A stretch of 64,000 bases of DNA from Vibrio profundi (lineage in GTDB: Bacteria; Pseudomonadota; Gammaproteobacteria; Enterobacterales; Vibrionaceae): the NCBI RefSeq assembly GCF_005281835.1, contig NZ_RZIS01000001.1:248001-312000 (forward strand), given 5' to 3'. Under the pieces are notes generated by a model that worked only from the letters and a program-made list of their open reading frames with translations, had not been told where the DNA came from and searched no databases. The position numbers were made by a program, and so were the translations under genes. Below are positions 1 to 9,021 of the stretch, in pieces (position 1 is the first letter of the stretch; every line of letters starts with the position of its first letter).

Positions 1-724
1 GATTTGCTTCTCTCCAGACCACAGCAAAACCTTACCAGAGCTGCCAGTTAATAAAATTCGTGGCGTGATTGATACTTGGAACGAACAAATTGAAGAGTTA
101 GGTCAAGATTACGTGTGGGTTCAGGCCTTTGAAAATAAAGGCGAGACCATGGGCTGTTCTCAGCCTCACCCACACGGTCAGATTTGGGCGAACAGCTTTT
201 TACCAAACGAGATTGAGCGCAAAGAAAAACTGCTAAAAGAATATTTCGAACAGCAAGGCTCAAACCTACTGGTTGATTACGTTGAAGCGGAAATGAAAGA
301 TGGCTCCCGTACCGTGGTTGAAACCGAGCACTGGATTGCCGTAGTCCCTTACTGGGCAGCGTGGCCGTTCGAAACCATGTTGCTACCCAAGACTCACATT
401 CGCCGTATGAGTGAGTTAACAGATGAGCAGCGCGATGATTTAGCGGTGGCGATCAAGAAACTGACTAGTCGTTACGACAACTTGTTCCAATGCTCTTTCC
501 CTTACTCGATGGGTTGGCATTACGCACCGTTCTTTGAAGAAGGCACAGACATCGATCATTGGCAGTTGCATGCCATCTTCTACCCGCCACTTTTGCGCAG
601 TGCATCGGTACGTAAGTTCATGGTGGGCTATGAAATGCTAGCAGAATCTCAGCGTGATTTGACCGCCGAGCAAGCAGCGCAGCGTTTACGTGATTTGAGC
701 GATGTTCACTACAAAGAGCAGTAA
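1..724 (+). CDS. galT: Galactose-1-phosphate uridylyltransferase, 5' truncated by window edge
   Basis: Second enzyme of the Leloir pathway: it moves UMP from UDP-glucose to galactose-1-phosphate in the cytoplasm. The reading frame is open from base 2, so about 110 N-terminal residues of a protein of roughly 350 lie outside the window. The HPH catalytic motif, whose second histidine becomes uridylylated, is visible in QPHPHGQIW (about bases 167-193). The C-terminal part has typical GalT features, including the stretch around WHYAPFF and [11 protein letters not shown]. It is followed by galK and galM in the same direction, so this is the end of a gal operon whose promoter (and probably galE) is upstream of the window. 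An apparent ATG at 65 is internal and is not the start. Confidence 0.96.
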   Translation, partial: ICFSPDHSKTLPELPVNKIRGVIDTWNEQIEELGQDYVWVQAFENKGETMGCSQPHPHGQIWANSFLPNEIERKEKLLKEYFEQQGSNLLVDYVEAEMKDGSRTVVETEHWIAVVPYWAAWPFETMLLPKTHIRRMSELTDEQRDDLAVAIKKLTSRYDNLFQCSFPYSMGWHYAPFFEEGTDIDHWQLHAIFYPPLLRSASVRKFMVGYEMLAESQRDLTAEQAAQRLRDLSDVHYKEQ

Positions 725-734
725 TAGGCAATGA

Positions 735-758
735 ACCGTTCGTAGAGATGCGAGCGGT
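735..758 (+). other. Hairpin between galT and galK
   Basis: An 8-bp stem, ACCGTTCG pairing with CGAGCGGT (one G-U pair), closes an 8-nt loop in the 95-nt galT-galK gap. There is no U-run, so it is unlikely to be a full terminator. It may set mRNA stability or relative expression inside the operon; that role is inferred. Confidence 0.5.
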
Positions 759-819
759 ACACGCTTACGCCATCAGATTTAAGCAATCAAAAATTTATAA
801 GAATTAAAGAGATATTCTC

Positions 820-1974
820 ATGACTGATCTAATCAAAAACGTGACTGATTCATTTAACGCAGTGCTGTCTTACCAACCGACACATATCATTCAAGCTCCG
901 GGGAGAGTGAACCTAATTGGTGAACATACCGATTACAATGATGGTTTTGTCCTACCGTGTGCCATTAACTACCAAACCGTAGTGGCGGCAGCAAAGCGCG
1001 ATGACAATATTGTGCGAGTAGTGTCGGTGGATTACGGCAATGCTGTAGATGAATTCGATCTCACCCAAGCCATCACTTTCCAGCAAGATAAAATGTGGTC
1101 GAACTACATTCGCGGTGTGGTGAAATGTTTGCGTGAGCGCGGTTTTGAATTTCAAGGCGCTGATATTTCTGTGAGCGGTAATGTGCCACAAGGAGCAGGC
1201 TTAAGTTCATCGGCGGCTTTAGAAGTAGTGATTGGCCAGACATTTAAGGTTTTGTATAACCTAGAAATATCTCAAGCTGAAGTGGCCTTAAATGGTCAGC
1301 AAGCAGAAAACGAGTTCGTTGGCTGTAACTGCGGCATTATGGATCAAATGATTTCGGCAGAAGGCCGTGAAAATCACGCCATGCTTTTGGACTGCCGCAG
1401 TCTAGAAACTCAAGCGGTATCAATGCCGGAAGATATGGCGGTTGTCATCATTAATTCCAATAAAAAACGTGGTTTGGTCGACAGTGAATACAATACCCGT
1501 CGTCAGCAATGTGAAGAAGCAGCCCGTATTTTTGGCGTTCCGGCACTGCGTGATGTCACTATCGAACAGTTTAATGAGAAAGTGAGTGAACTCGACGAAC
1601 TGGTTGCTAAGCGAGCGCGTCACGTGATCACTGAGAACGACCGTACTGTTGCTGCTGCGGATGCGCTACGCAATCATGATATGAAGCGCATGGCGCAGCT
1701 GATGGCGGAATCTCATGCTTCAATGCGTGATGATTTTGAAATCACAGTTCGTGAAGTAGACGTGCTGGTTGAAATGGTGAAAGAGGTGATTGGTGAAGAA
1801 GGTGGTGTACGTATGACTGGCGGTGGCTTCGGCGGTTGTATTGTGTCACTGGTTCGCCCTGACATGGTGGAAGCGGTGAAAGCCGTAGTCGAAGAAAAGT
1901 ATCACGCTGAAACTGGGCTTAATGCTTCGATTTATGTCTGCCAAGCGAAAAATGGCGCTGGCTTGATTGCTTAA
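820..1974 (+). CDS. galK: Galactokinase
   Basis: Phosphorylates galactose to galactose-1-phosphate with ATP, the first committed Leloir step. The 384-residue length is normal. GHMP-kinase motifs are all present: the galactokinase signature [14 protein letters not shown] (about residues 27-40), the ATP-binding [10 protein letters not shown] loop (about 126-135) and the C-terminal GGGFGGC motif (about 334-340). The ATG start follows AAAGAGAT at a suitable distance. It sits between galT and galM and is presumably transcribed with them under GalR control. Confidence 0.98.
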   Translation: MTDLIKNVTDSFNAVLSYQPTHIIQAPGRVNLIGEHTDYNDGFVLPCAINYQTVVAAAKRDDNIVRVVSVDYGNAVDEFDLTQAITFQQDKMWSNYIRGVVKCLRERGFEFQGADISVSGNVPQGAGLSSSAALEVVIGQTFKVLYNLEISQAEVALNGQQAENEFVGCNCGIMDQMISAEGRENHAMLLDCRSLETQAVSMPEDMAVVIINSNKKRGLVDSEYNTRRQQCEEAARIFGVPALRDVTIEQFNEKVSELDELVAKRARHVITENDRTVAAADALRNHDMKRMAQLMAESHASMRDDFEITVREVDVLVEMVKEVIGEEGGVRMTGGGFGGCIVSLVRPDMVEAVKAVVEEKYHAETGLNASIYVCQAKNGAGLIA

Positions 1975-2024
1975 TCAGCGACTTTTCATTTCATCATCGG
2001 ATAAACCGGCATAGAAGGCATCGA

Positions 2025-3113
2025 ATGTCAGAACAAGCAGTAGTACCGACGTTGTTGGAATCAATGACGCGTGAGTTGGCGAAAGATGGGCATCCAGCCA
2101 AAGTCATTACATTGCGTAACAACAATGGGATGACCGCCACTTTCATGGACATAGGCGCAACATGGCTAAGTTGTAGAGTGCCAGTCCAGGAGCGACCGAG
2201 AGAGGTGTTATTAGGCGTGACAAACATCGGTGACTTTTATGCTCAGCAAGCTTATATGGGCACAACGGTTGGACGTTACGCCAACCGAATTGCTCAGGGG
2301 CAATTGGCAATCAATGATCAGGTTTATCAGCTAACGACGAACCAAGCGGGGAATACGTTACATGGTGGCGTTGAAGGGTTTGATAAACGTCGCTGGGAGA
2401 TCGTTGAGCACAATTCGCAATCAGTGGTGTTTTATTTAGAGTCGGCCGATGGCGACCAAGGCTTTCCTGGCAATGTCCATGTATCGGTGCACTATGAGCT
2501 AACGGATGAGAATCAGGTTTCCATTCGTTACTTAGCAAATACCGATCAAACCACCGCGATTAATTTGACTAATCATGCGTATTTCAATTTACTTGGCGCT
2601 GATGAAGGCCATGATTGTTTAGGGCATACTGTTAGCATTAACAGCGAGCAGTACTTGCCTACGAATGAGGTTGGCATTCCTTTAGGAGCGTTAGAGCCAG
2701 TTTCAGGAACCAGTTTCGACTTGAATGAAGAGACCGTTATTGGAGACACGCTGCTTGCTCATCAACAGCAAATTGCTGCGAAAGGTTATGACCACTCGTT
2801 CTTGTTAGACCCGCAGTGTAAGCAAGGTGCTTGTGCTGCAACTGTGATTTCACCTGATGGTTTAGTTACATTAAAAGTTTTTTCTAGCAAGCCTGCAATG
2901 CAGCTCTATACTGGTAATTGGTTGGCGGGGACGCCTAATCGAATTCAAGGTCAGTATCAAGATTATGCGGGCCTAGCACTGGAAACCCAGTTCTTACCAG
3001 ATTCACCTAACCATCCAGAGTGGCAGCAAGAAAGTTGTATTCTGACACCAGATCAAGAATACGCCTATTCCACTTGCTATCAGTTTGAATTTTCGGGGGA
3101 TTCTTCAGACTAG
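2025..3113 (+). CDS. galM: Aldose 1-epimerase (mutarotase)
   Basis: Interconverts the alpha and beta anomers of galactose and glucose, feeding alpha-galactose to GalK. At 362 residues it is slightly longer than E. coli GalM because of an N-terminal extension of about 20 residues; ATG 2076 (bases 2073-2078 read GAATCAATG in another frame) was not needed as an alternative. The family motifs NRIAQGQ, TLHGG, the catalytic histidine in LTNHAYFNL and the catalytic glutamate in ALETQFLPDSPNHP are visible. It is the last gene of the gal operon and is followed by a strong hairpin terminator. Confidence 0.96.
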   Translation: MSEQAVVPTLLESMTRELAKDGHPAKVITLRNNNGMTATFMDIGATWLSCRVPVQERPREVLLGVTNIGDFYAQQAYMGTTVGRYANRIAQGQLAINDQVYQLTTNQAGNTLHGGVEGFDKRRWEIVEHNSQSVVFYLESADGDQGFPGNVHVSVHYELTDENQVSIRYLANTDQTTAINLTNHAYFNLLGADEGHDCLGHTVSINSEQYLPTNEVGIPLGALEPVSGTSFDLNEETVIGDTLLAHQQQIAAKGYDHSFLLDPQCKQGACAATVISPDGLVTLKVFSSKPAMQLYTGNWLAGTPNRIQGQYQDYAGLALETQFLPDSPNHPEWQQESCILTPDQEYAYSTCYQFEFSGDSSD

Positions 3114-3178
3114 CGTCACTCTTAGCTCAAATTGGTCAGGCTAAATGGACTCGTTCGTTTAGTTGTGAATCTGATAGG

Positions 3179-3216
3179 AAAAGCCCCAACAGAATTTTTT
3201 GTTGGGGCTTTCTTTT
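3179..3216. terminator. Bidirectional terminator, galM / LysR gene
   Basis: Inverted repeat AAAGCCCCAAC...GTTGGGGCTTT with T-rich flanks on both strands, between convergent galM and the LysR gene. Confidence 0.9.
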
Positions 3217-3227
3217 ATGTCCGATAG

Positions 3228-4121
3228 TTAACAACTTTGGTTGAACCACTGAATCATAAAATCAGTAAAGGTGCTTAGCTTAGTACTTTGGCGCAATTGC
3301 GGTGGATAAATCAGGTAAATATGGCTTTGTGCAATGAAGTACGAATCCAAAACTCTCACCAGTTCACCTTTGTCTAACGCCGGTGCGACCAAGTAGCACG
3401 GCATTTTTATGATGCCCTGTGCTTGCTGCGCAGCCTGCAATAGTAAAAAGTTGTCACTGACCAATAGGTTTCCTTGAGTCTCCACTTGAATGGACTTATC
3501 ACCATCGAAAAACTGCCAGGTCATCAAATTTGGGTCAGATAAACAATTATGCTGGGTCAGATCATTTGGGTGCGCTGGAGTCCCGTGTTGGCTCAGGTAA
3601 TCTGGCGAAGCGCAGCAAATGTGCTGATAGGGCATTAGCTTCTTGGCAATCATATTCTCTGGAGGGGTGTTGGTCGCACGAATCGCCAGATCGAAGCTAC
3701 TTTTCGCTAAATCAACTCGGTTGTAACCCACATCGATATCAAATTCGATCTCAGGGTAGATCTTTTGAAAATCTCGGCAAATATCCATGAGAAAGCGATG
3801 ACAAAAAATGGTTGGTGCGGTGATTCTTAGCAGCCCATTGACTTCGCTTTTGGTGTGTTCGAGTTCTTTCTCTAATTGCACAATGGAATCATTGATGGTG
3901 CTCATCTTGGCAAGGATCTTTTCTCCTGCAGAGGTTAAGCGCACGGTTCGAGTCGAACGAATGAGTAAGCTTGTATGGAGCTCTTGTTCTAGTTGGTTGA
4001 TCTGCGAAGAAAGGTAGCTGCGCGAGATCCCTAGGTTCTCGGCGGCTTTTGAAAAACTGAGCAGCTTCGCGACTTCACCGAACAGCGCGTAGCGCTCAAA
4101 TCTTTTGTGCATTTTATGCAT
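3228..4121 (-). CDS. LysR-family transcriptional regulator
   Basis: A 297-residue LTTR with the usual layout: N-terminal winged helix-turn-helix (about residues 7-65, containing FSKAAENLGISRSYLSSQINQLE) and a C-terminal substrate-binding domain (about 95-297). It belongs to the broad subgroup often encoded divergently from the oxidoreductase it controls. Here it is divergent from a YdhF-like aldo/keto reductase across a 200-bp gap that holds a palindrome at 4175-4187. The inducer is unknown. A second possible ATG, six codons downstream at the same start cluster (MHKMHKRF), cannot be excluded. The target assignment is inferred only from position. Confidence 0.85.
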   Translation of the reverse strand: MHKMHKRFERYALFGEVAKLLSFSKAAENLGISRSYLSSQINQLEQELHTSLLIRSTRTVRLTSAGEKILAKMSTINDSIVQLEKELEHTKSEVNGLLRITAPTIFCHRFLMDICRDFQKIYPEIEFDIDVGYNRVDLAKSSFDLAIRATNTPPENMIAKKLMPYQHICCASPDYLSQHGTPAHPNDLTQHNCLSDPNLMTWQFFDGDKSIQVETQGNLLVSDNFLLLQAAQQAQGIIKMPCYLVAPALDKGELVRVLDSYFIAQSHIYLIYPPQLRQSTKLSTFTDFMIQWFNQSC

Positions 4122-4174
4122 GACTATCGCCCTATAGCTCCCAAATAAGCGTGTTATCGTTCAATATAGAAAAT

Positions 4175-4187
4175 TAACAAAATGTTA
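4175..4187. promoter_or_regulatory. Candidate LysR-type operator
   Basis: Perfect inverted repeat TAACA-AAA-TGTTA in the divergent region between the LysR gene and the aldo/keto reductase. The spacing agrees roughly with T-N11-A LTTR boxes. The regulator match is inferred. Confidence 0.4.
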
Positions 4188-4323
4188 TTGTACTTTATAT
4201 CGAATTATCTTTTCTGATTTTCGGGCTTTAATCCTGCTATTGGCGCTGAGTATACTGAGTGAAGAACAGTAAATGATTGAGCGCATCGCGACTCGGTTAA
4301 TACCAATAATAAGGGGTAATACA

Positions 4324-5214
4324 GTGCATAACGAACATTCGGTATTCTCACCACTCATTCAAGGCTATTGGCGTATGGCGGAGTGGGGCATGACCACTCA
4401 GCAGCAACTTTCTTTTGTTAAGCAGCACATCGAATTTGGCATCACGACGGTCGATCATGCTCCTGTATACGGCGCGTCTTCATGTGAACGTATGTTTGGT
4501 GAAGTGTTGGCGCTAGAGCCGAGCTTGCGAGAGCAAATTCAAATTGTGTCTAAGTGCGGTATTTATCCGGAGAACACAGGCAACGGCAATAAACGAGTGT
4601 CTCATTACAACAGCAGTAAAGCGGCAATCTTAGCGTCTGCGGATGAGTCTCTGTCGCGCTTGAACACCGATCACTTAGACGTTTTGCTGTTACACCGCCC
4701 AGATTTATTGATGGATGCCGATGGTGCAGCAGAAGCGTTCTCTGAATTACGCGCTGCGGGCAAAGTGAAGCACTTCGGTGTGTCTAACTTTACGACGTCT
4801 CAGTTCGATCTATTGCAATCGCGTTTAGATGCACCGCTTATCACGAACCAAGTCGAAGTTAACCCAGTTAATTTACAAGTGACAGAAGATGGTACGTTAG
4901 ATCAATTGCAGCAAGCACGTGTGACGCCGATGGCATGGTCTTGTATGGCTGGTGGTCGAATCTTTACTGAAAACAGTGAGCAAATGATTCGTCTACGTGA
5001 AACGTTAACTGATGTTGGCCATGAGATTGGTGCTGCGTCGATTGATCAAGTGATTTTGGCGTGGGTGATGCGTATGCCATCTAACCCAGTGCCAATTCTT
5101 GGGAGTGGCAACATTGAGCGAGTTCAAGCTGCGGTTGCTGCGCTAGAGTTAACACTGACTCATGAGCAGTGGTATCGAATTTGGGTAGCGTCGAAGGGAC
5201 ACGGTGTTGCCTAA
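4324..5214 (+). CDS. Aldo/keto reductase, YdhF-like
   Basis: NADPH-dependent oxidoreductase of the aldo/keto reductase superfamily, most like E. coli YdhF; the natural substrate is unknown. The catalytic tetrad is visible as Asp and Tyr in TTVDHAPVYGAS, Lys in VSKCG and His in LLLHRPD. The C-terminal cofactor region PILGSGNIERVQAA matches the family. I chose GTG 4324 because it has a good ribosome-binding site (AAGGGG, about 8 nt upstream) and gives 296 residues, close to the 298 of YdhF. The longer frame from ATG 4273 adds 17 residues that do not align with YdhF. The divergent LysR gene is the likely regulator. Confidence 0.9.
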   Translation: MHNEHSVFSPLIQGYWRMAEWGMTTQQQLSFVKQHIEFGITTVDHAPVYGASSCERMFGEVLALEPSLREQIQIVSKCGIYPENTGNGNKRVSHYNSSKAAILASADESLSRLNTDHLDVLLLHRPDLLMDADGAAEAFSELRAAGKVKHFGVSNFTTSQFDLLQSRLDAPLITNQVEVNPVNLQVTEDGTLDQLQQARVTPMAWSCMAGGRIFTENSEQMIRLRETLTDVGHEIGAASIDQVILAWVMRMPSNPVPILGSGNIERVQAAVAALELTLTHEQWYRIWVASKGHGVA

Positions 5215-5230
5215 CCCTAGATAAAACGAA

Positions 5231-5264
5231 AAATGGCATTACCTGATGGTAATGCCATTTTTTT
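5231..5264. terminator. Bidirectional terminator, aldo/keto reductase / galR
   Basis: AATGGCATTACC-TGAT-GGTAATGCCATT, followed by T's on + and preceded by an A-rich run, between two convergent genes. Confidence 0.9.
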
Positions 5265-5333
5265 ATGTTCGCGTGAAGCTTACTTCACATTTTCCGAGGG
5301 GAGGCGAGCAAAACCTTGCTGCTCTCTCGCCCA

Positions 5334-6332
5334 TCAGACTTTTTCTACGGAATTTCGACGCACTAGAGTCGGCGAGAACTTCATCGTGTCGCTAGTGATC
5401 GACTCTTGTTTGGCGCGGCTTAATGCTAAGCGCGTGGCCTTTTCCGCCATCATTTGGATTGGGTAACGAATCGTGGTCAGTTTCGGGTGAACATAGCGAG
5501 CGATTAACCCATCATCGAAGCCTACGATAGACACCTTTTCTGGCGCTTGGATGCCATTTTCATCCAATACCGACAACGCGCTAGCGGCCATATAATCGTT
5601 ATAAGCAACAATTCCGGTGATAGGTAATGATTTCGTCAGCAGGTTAGTCATGGCGTATTCGCCACCTTCGTTACTTGGCTCTGCATACTCAATGTAGCTA
5701 GGTGATAACTCGATATCATGATCTTTAAGTGCCGCTAGGTAGCCTTCAACTCGCTGCTCTGCATCTTCAATTTCATGAGATGAGGCAATGCAGGCGATAT
5801 TGGTATGGCCATGGCGAATGAGGTATTCCGTTGCTAGGTAAGCGCCTTTGTGGTTATCCAAAAATATACAGCGATCTTCTATTTCTGGAATGTGGCGGTT
5901 GATCACCACTAAACCTTTTACTTCTTTGGCGTACCCAATCAGCTCTTGATCTGATAGCCCTTTAGAGTGGATGACCAGTGCATCACAACGGCTATTGATC
6001 AGTAATTCAATAGCTTGCCTCTCTTCTTCCTGGTTGTGGTAACCATTGCCAACCAAAATATGTTTGCCATTTTCACGGGCTACATTGTCGACCGCTTTTA
6101 CTAAGGTGCCAAAGAAAGGATCGGAAACATCACCGACTAGCACACCTACAGTATTAGTACTTTGGCTGACTAACGCTCTAGCGTTCGCGTTAGGTCGGTA
6201 GCCTAATTTTGACATTGCTTTGGTGACAGACTCAATCGAGTTTGCACTTGCTTTCGGTGATTTGTTTATCACTCGTGACACCGTTGCGACAGAGACTCCT
6301 GCCTCGCGGGCGACATCTTTGATTGTTGCCAT
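5334..6332 (-). CDS. galR: Galactose repressor, LacI family
   Basis: A 332-residue LacI/GalR-family repressor. The N-terminal helix-turn-helix (IKDVAREAGVSVATVSRVIN, residues 3-22) is nearly identical to E. coli GalR, and the strings NANARALVSQST, VGDVSDPFFGTLVKAV and IGFDDGLIARYVHPKLTT follow GalR along the whole length. The ligand-binding domain is expected to bind galactose and release the operator. The gene lies within 3 kb of galTKM, and a matching operator lies at 6454-6469, between its own start and csaA, so autoregulation is likely. Confidence 0.92.
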   Translation of the reverse strand: MATIKDVAREAGVSVATVSRVINKSPKASANSIESVTKAMSKLGYRPNANARALVSQSTNTVGVLVGDVSDPFFGTLVKAVDNVARENGKHILVGNGYHNQEEERQAIELLINSRCDALVIHSKGLSDQELIGYAKEVKGLVVINRHIPEIEDRCIFLDNHKGAYLATEYLIRHGHTNIACIASSHEIEDAEQRVEGYLAALKDHDIELSPSYIEYAEPSNEGGEYAMTNLLTKSLPITGIVAYNDYMAASALSVLDENGIQAPEKVSIVGFDDGLIARYVHPKLTTIRYPIQMMAEKATRLALSRAKQESITSDTMKFSPTLVRRNSVEKV

Positions 6333-6453
6333 GGTTAACCTCTAAACTGAACTTTGTTCATTTAACACTGCCACTGTAAGTAAGGCAATTGTTCTCTAGT
6401 TTTACTTTCAAAATTGAGAGCTTTACCACTTGTATTTAATGACTTTGTTGGTA

Positions 6454-6469
6454 GTGTAAACGTTTATAC
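6454..6469. promoter_or_regulatory. GalR operator
   Basis: GTGTAAACGTTTATAC differs from the E. coli gal operator consensus GTGNAANCGNTTNCAC at one position and is palindromic at 7 of 8 arm bases. It lies about 120 bp upstream of galR and 50 bp upstream of csaA. Confidence 0.8.
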
Positions 6470-6489
6470 TTTTACTAAAATTTACTTAA

Positions 6490-6852
<363 letters not shown>

Positions 6853-6869
6853 TCTATTCTCAACGGTAA

Positions 6870-7430
6870 TTAGCGGGCAGGGCGCACGGTAGAAATCAGT
6901 TCGTCAATGAGTGGCTGATGATGCGTGGCGACACCCGCTAGATTTCCGTATTTAGGCTGGTGACGGTCATCTTCAAGTGGGTGATGCCAGCCTTGAGTAT
7001 GATGGACGAAATGCTGCGCAAAGCTTTCAGACACATCTAGACAACCCGCTAGCACAGTGTCGACATACGTTTGCATGATCGGGCTATTGATACACGGTAC
7101 GTCTGGCTGGTCTTTAACATACACCCAAATCTCATGTTCGTGATTGAACTCTTGTTCTGTCTCGACTTGCTGCGCATCAATCTGAATTCGGTGGTAACCT
7201 TTCTCGCGACGATCAAACTCCGCGAGTGCTAAATCATCGATTTCCAGCAGCACCCCATTCACTTGCCCATCACCTTCATTAACCACTAACGGAGAGAGCA
7301 CGTAACTGTCGTCTATCTTTCCCCAGTGACGAACCAAGCCATGTGCGATTGCCGGAATTGCCTGACCAGTTTGGCCTGTCAGCTTTCTTGAAGCGGCATT
7401 GATTAAACTGCCGTAGCCAAAAATATACAT
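6870..7430 (-). CDS. Gamma-glutamylcyclotransferase-like protein
   Basis: A 186-residue protein with the gamma-glutamylcyclotransferase fold signature: the glycine-rich substrate loop YGSL (residues 5-8) and the candidate catalytic glutamate in FDRREKGYHRI (about residue 94). Such enzymes release 5-oxoproline from gamma-glutamyl compounds, but many small members have unknown substrates. The C-terminal third (from about residue 120) is histidine-rich around HHTQGWHHPLEDDRH. It is a single gene convergent with csaA. Start ATG follows AGGAGAGTT on the minus strand. Confidence 0.8.
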   Translation of the reverse strand: MYIFGYGSLINAASRKLTGQTGQAIPAIAHGLVRHWGKIDDSYVLSPLVVNEGDGQVNGVLLEIDDLALAEFDRREKGYHRIQIDAQQVETEQEFNHEHEIWVYVKDQPDVPCINSPIMQTYVDTVLAGCLDVSESFAQHFVHHTQGWHHPLEDDRHQPKYGNLAGVATHHQPLIDELISTVRPAR

Positions 7431-7536
7431 AACTCTCCTTGTCGTAACGGGTAATTCGTCTTGCTTATTGAGCCCATTATTACGTGTCGACGCAGGGATT
7501 TGTAGTGCTATGTTTAGGTCTTTTAGTTATTTATAA

Positions 7537-7570
7537 GTCTATTTGACATGTCTCAGTATGTCATAGTGAC
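7537..7570. promoter_or_regulatory. Tandem NorR-type binding sites
   Basis: GTCATAGTGAC (7560-7570) matches the NorR half-site pattern GTCA-N3-TGAC exactly. GTCTATTTGAC (7537-7547) matches at 7 of 8 fixed bases. The sites are 23 bp apart, upstream of the sigma-54 promoter of nnrS. NorR itself is not in the window. Confidence 0.7.
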
Positions 7571-7623
7571 GCGTTTTATCGAGCTGTTTATTTGTAAGTT
7601 GTTGATTTTATATTGTTTTAGAC

Positions 7624-7640
7624 TTGGCGTGATTACTGCT
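7624..7640 (+). promoter_or_regulatory. Sigma-54 promoter of nnrS
   Basis: TTGGCGTGATTACTGCT has the essential GG (7626-7627) and GC (7638-7639) dinucleotides exactly 10 bp apart. It lies about 56 bp downstream of the NorR-type sites, an arrangement expected for enhancer-dependent transcription. Confidence 0.72.
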
Positions 7641-7709
7641 ATATGAAAGCTATGATGACAACGGTGGAGCGCCGAAAGGCATCACTGGTTCAATAGTAAG
7701 TAGTTAGGA

Positions 7710-8900
7710 GTGAGTTTGTTAAATATCACTGATAAAAGCGTTGAAGAGGCAATTCCTGCGTATCTACGCCTTGGTTTCCGTCCATTCTTTTTCTTAGGCA
7801 GTGCGTACGCGGTTATCGCTATCGTCGCATGGGTTTGGATGTTCCAAAATGGTCAGCCTAGTGTGCTGCAAGTGCCAGCCTTGTGGTGGCACGTTCATGA
7901 AATGTTGTTTGGGTTTTCTATGGCGATTGTAGCCGGATTTGTATTAACTGCCGTACAAACTTGGACAGGCGTTAATGGAACCAAACACCACCGACTGGGT
8001 TTATTGGTTGGATTATGGCTTGCACCTAGGTTGCTATTTTGGACGCCTGCACCGCTCTGGCTCATTTCTTCTTTAGAAGCCCTATTTCTACTAGCCGTTG
8101 CCTATGAAGTTGGATTTCGAGTGGTGAAGTCTAAAGGGTGGAAAAACTTGTTTTTTGTGCCGCTATTTATGCTCGCAATCGTTGCCAATTTCGCTAGTTA
8201 TGCAGCGATAAAAGGCATGCCACCATTCCCTGCTTCAGCTGTGTGGCAAGCAATGCTGTGGTGGTTCACCATTTTATTGTCTGTAATGGGTGGACGGGTG
8301 ATCCCATTCTTTACGGCTCGTAAATTCAATTTTGAAAAAGCACAGCCGTTAATTTGGCTAGATTGGGCGGCAAACCTACCGCTTGTTGGTTTGTTTGTTC
8401 TGAGCTTTTTTCCGCTGACGTTTGCTCAGTTTGGACAAGGCTTAATGCTGGTGGCGGGGATTTTTCAGCTTGTACGATTTGTTCGTTGGAAGCCTTGGTT
8501 AACGCTATCGGAGCCTTTGGTTTGGTCGCTACATACAGCTTACGTTTGCATTCCGCTTAGCTTGTTACTACGCGGCCTACTCGATAATCCATTTGCGAAC
8601 CATAACATGTTGCATTTATTTGCGATTGGCGCCCTTGGCGGGCTTATTTTAGCGATGATTTCACGTGTGACGATGGGGCATACTGGTCGCGCTATTTATA
8701 AGGGGCCAAATATGGGCTGGCCGTTTGCTGCGATATTATTGGCAGCGCTTATTCGTAGTGTTGGCGTGGCTTTTTTCCCTGCTTACTTGATTGATTTAGT
8801 GAATATTAGCGCCGGGTTATGGGTATTTGCATTTGTCATGTTTATGCGCCATTTTGCCATGATGCTGTTAACGCCAAGAGCGGATGGTCACCCAGGTTAA
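7710..8900 (+). CDS. nnrS: NnrS family haem/copper membrane protein
   Basis: Polytopic inner-membrane protein of about 12 helices in the NnrS family, which contributes to resistance against nitric oxide. The N-terminal YLRLGFRPFFFLG and the histidine-containing helices around WWHVHEMLFGFSMAIVAGF and HNMLHLFAIGALGG, then SRVTMGHTGR, are family marks, with the histidines likely binding metal or haem. The GTG at 7710 overlaps the AGGAG ribosome-binding site, so the real start may be TTG 7716, five bases after it. The promoter region has sigma-54 and NorR-type signals, fitting NO induction. It ends at a strong terminator. Confidence 0.93.
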   Translation: MSLLNITDKSVEEAIPAYLRLGFRPFFFLGSAYAVIAIVAWVWMFQNGQPSVLQVPALWWHVHEMLFGFSMAIVAGFVLTAVQTWTGVNGTKHHRLGLLVGLWLAPRLLFWTPAPLWLISSLEALFLLAVAYEVGFRVVKSKGWKNLFFVPLFMLAIVANFASYAAIKGMPPFPASAVWQAMLWWFTILLSVMGGRVIPFFTARKFNFEKAQPLIWLDWAANLPLVGLFVLSFFPLTFAQFGQGLMLVAGIFQLVRFVRWKPWLTLSEPLVWSLHTAYVCIPLSLLLRGLLDNPFANHNMLHLFAIGALGGLILAMISRVTMGHTGRAIYKGPNMGWPFAAILLAALIRSVGVAFFPAYLIDLVNISAGLWVFAFVMFMRHFAMMLLTPRADGHPG

Positions 8901-8967
8901 GCTTTGATTTTTCATTGGTTACGTTCAACGTAAAGCCATGAGTTTGTTGGTGGCAAAATTGAAGTTC

Positions 8968-8996
8968 AAAAAGGGAAGCGCTTGCTTCCCTTTTTC
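8968..8996. terminator. Bidirectional terminator, nnrS / deaminase
   Basis: AAAAAGGGAAGC-GCTT-style hairpin: GGGAAGC pairs with GCTTCCC and has A- and T-runs on opposite sides, between convergent genes. Confidence 0.9.
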
Positions 8997-9021
8997 TATT
9001 TACGTCGTTCGGCGTTAAAGC

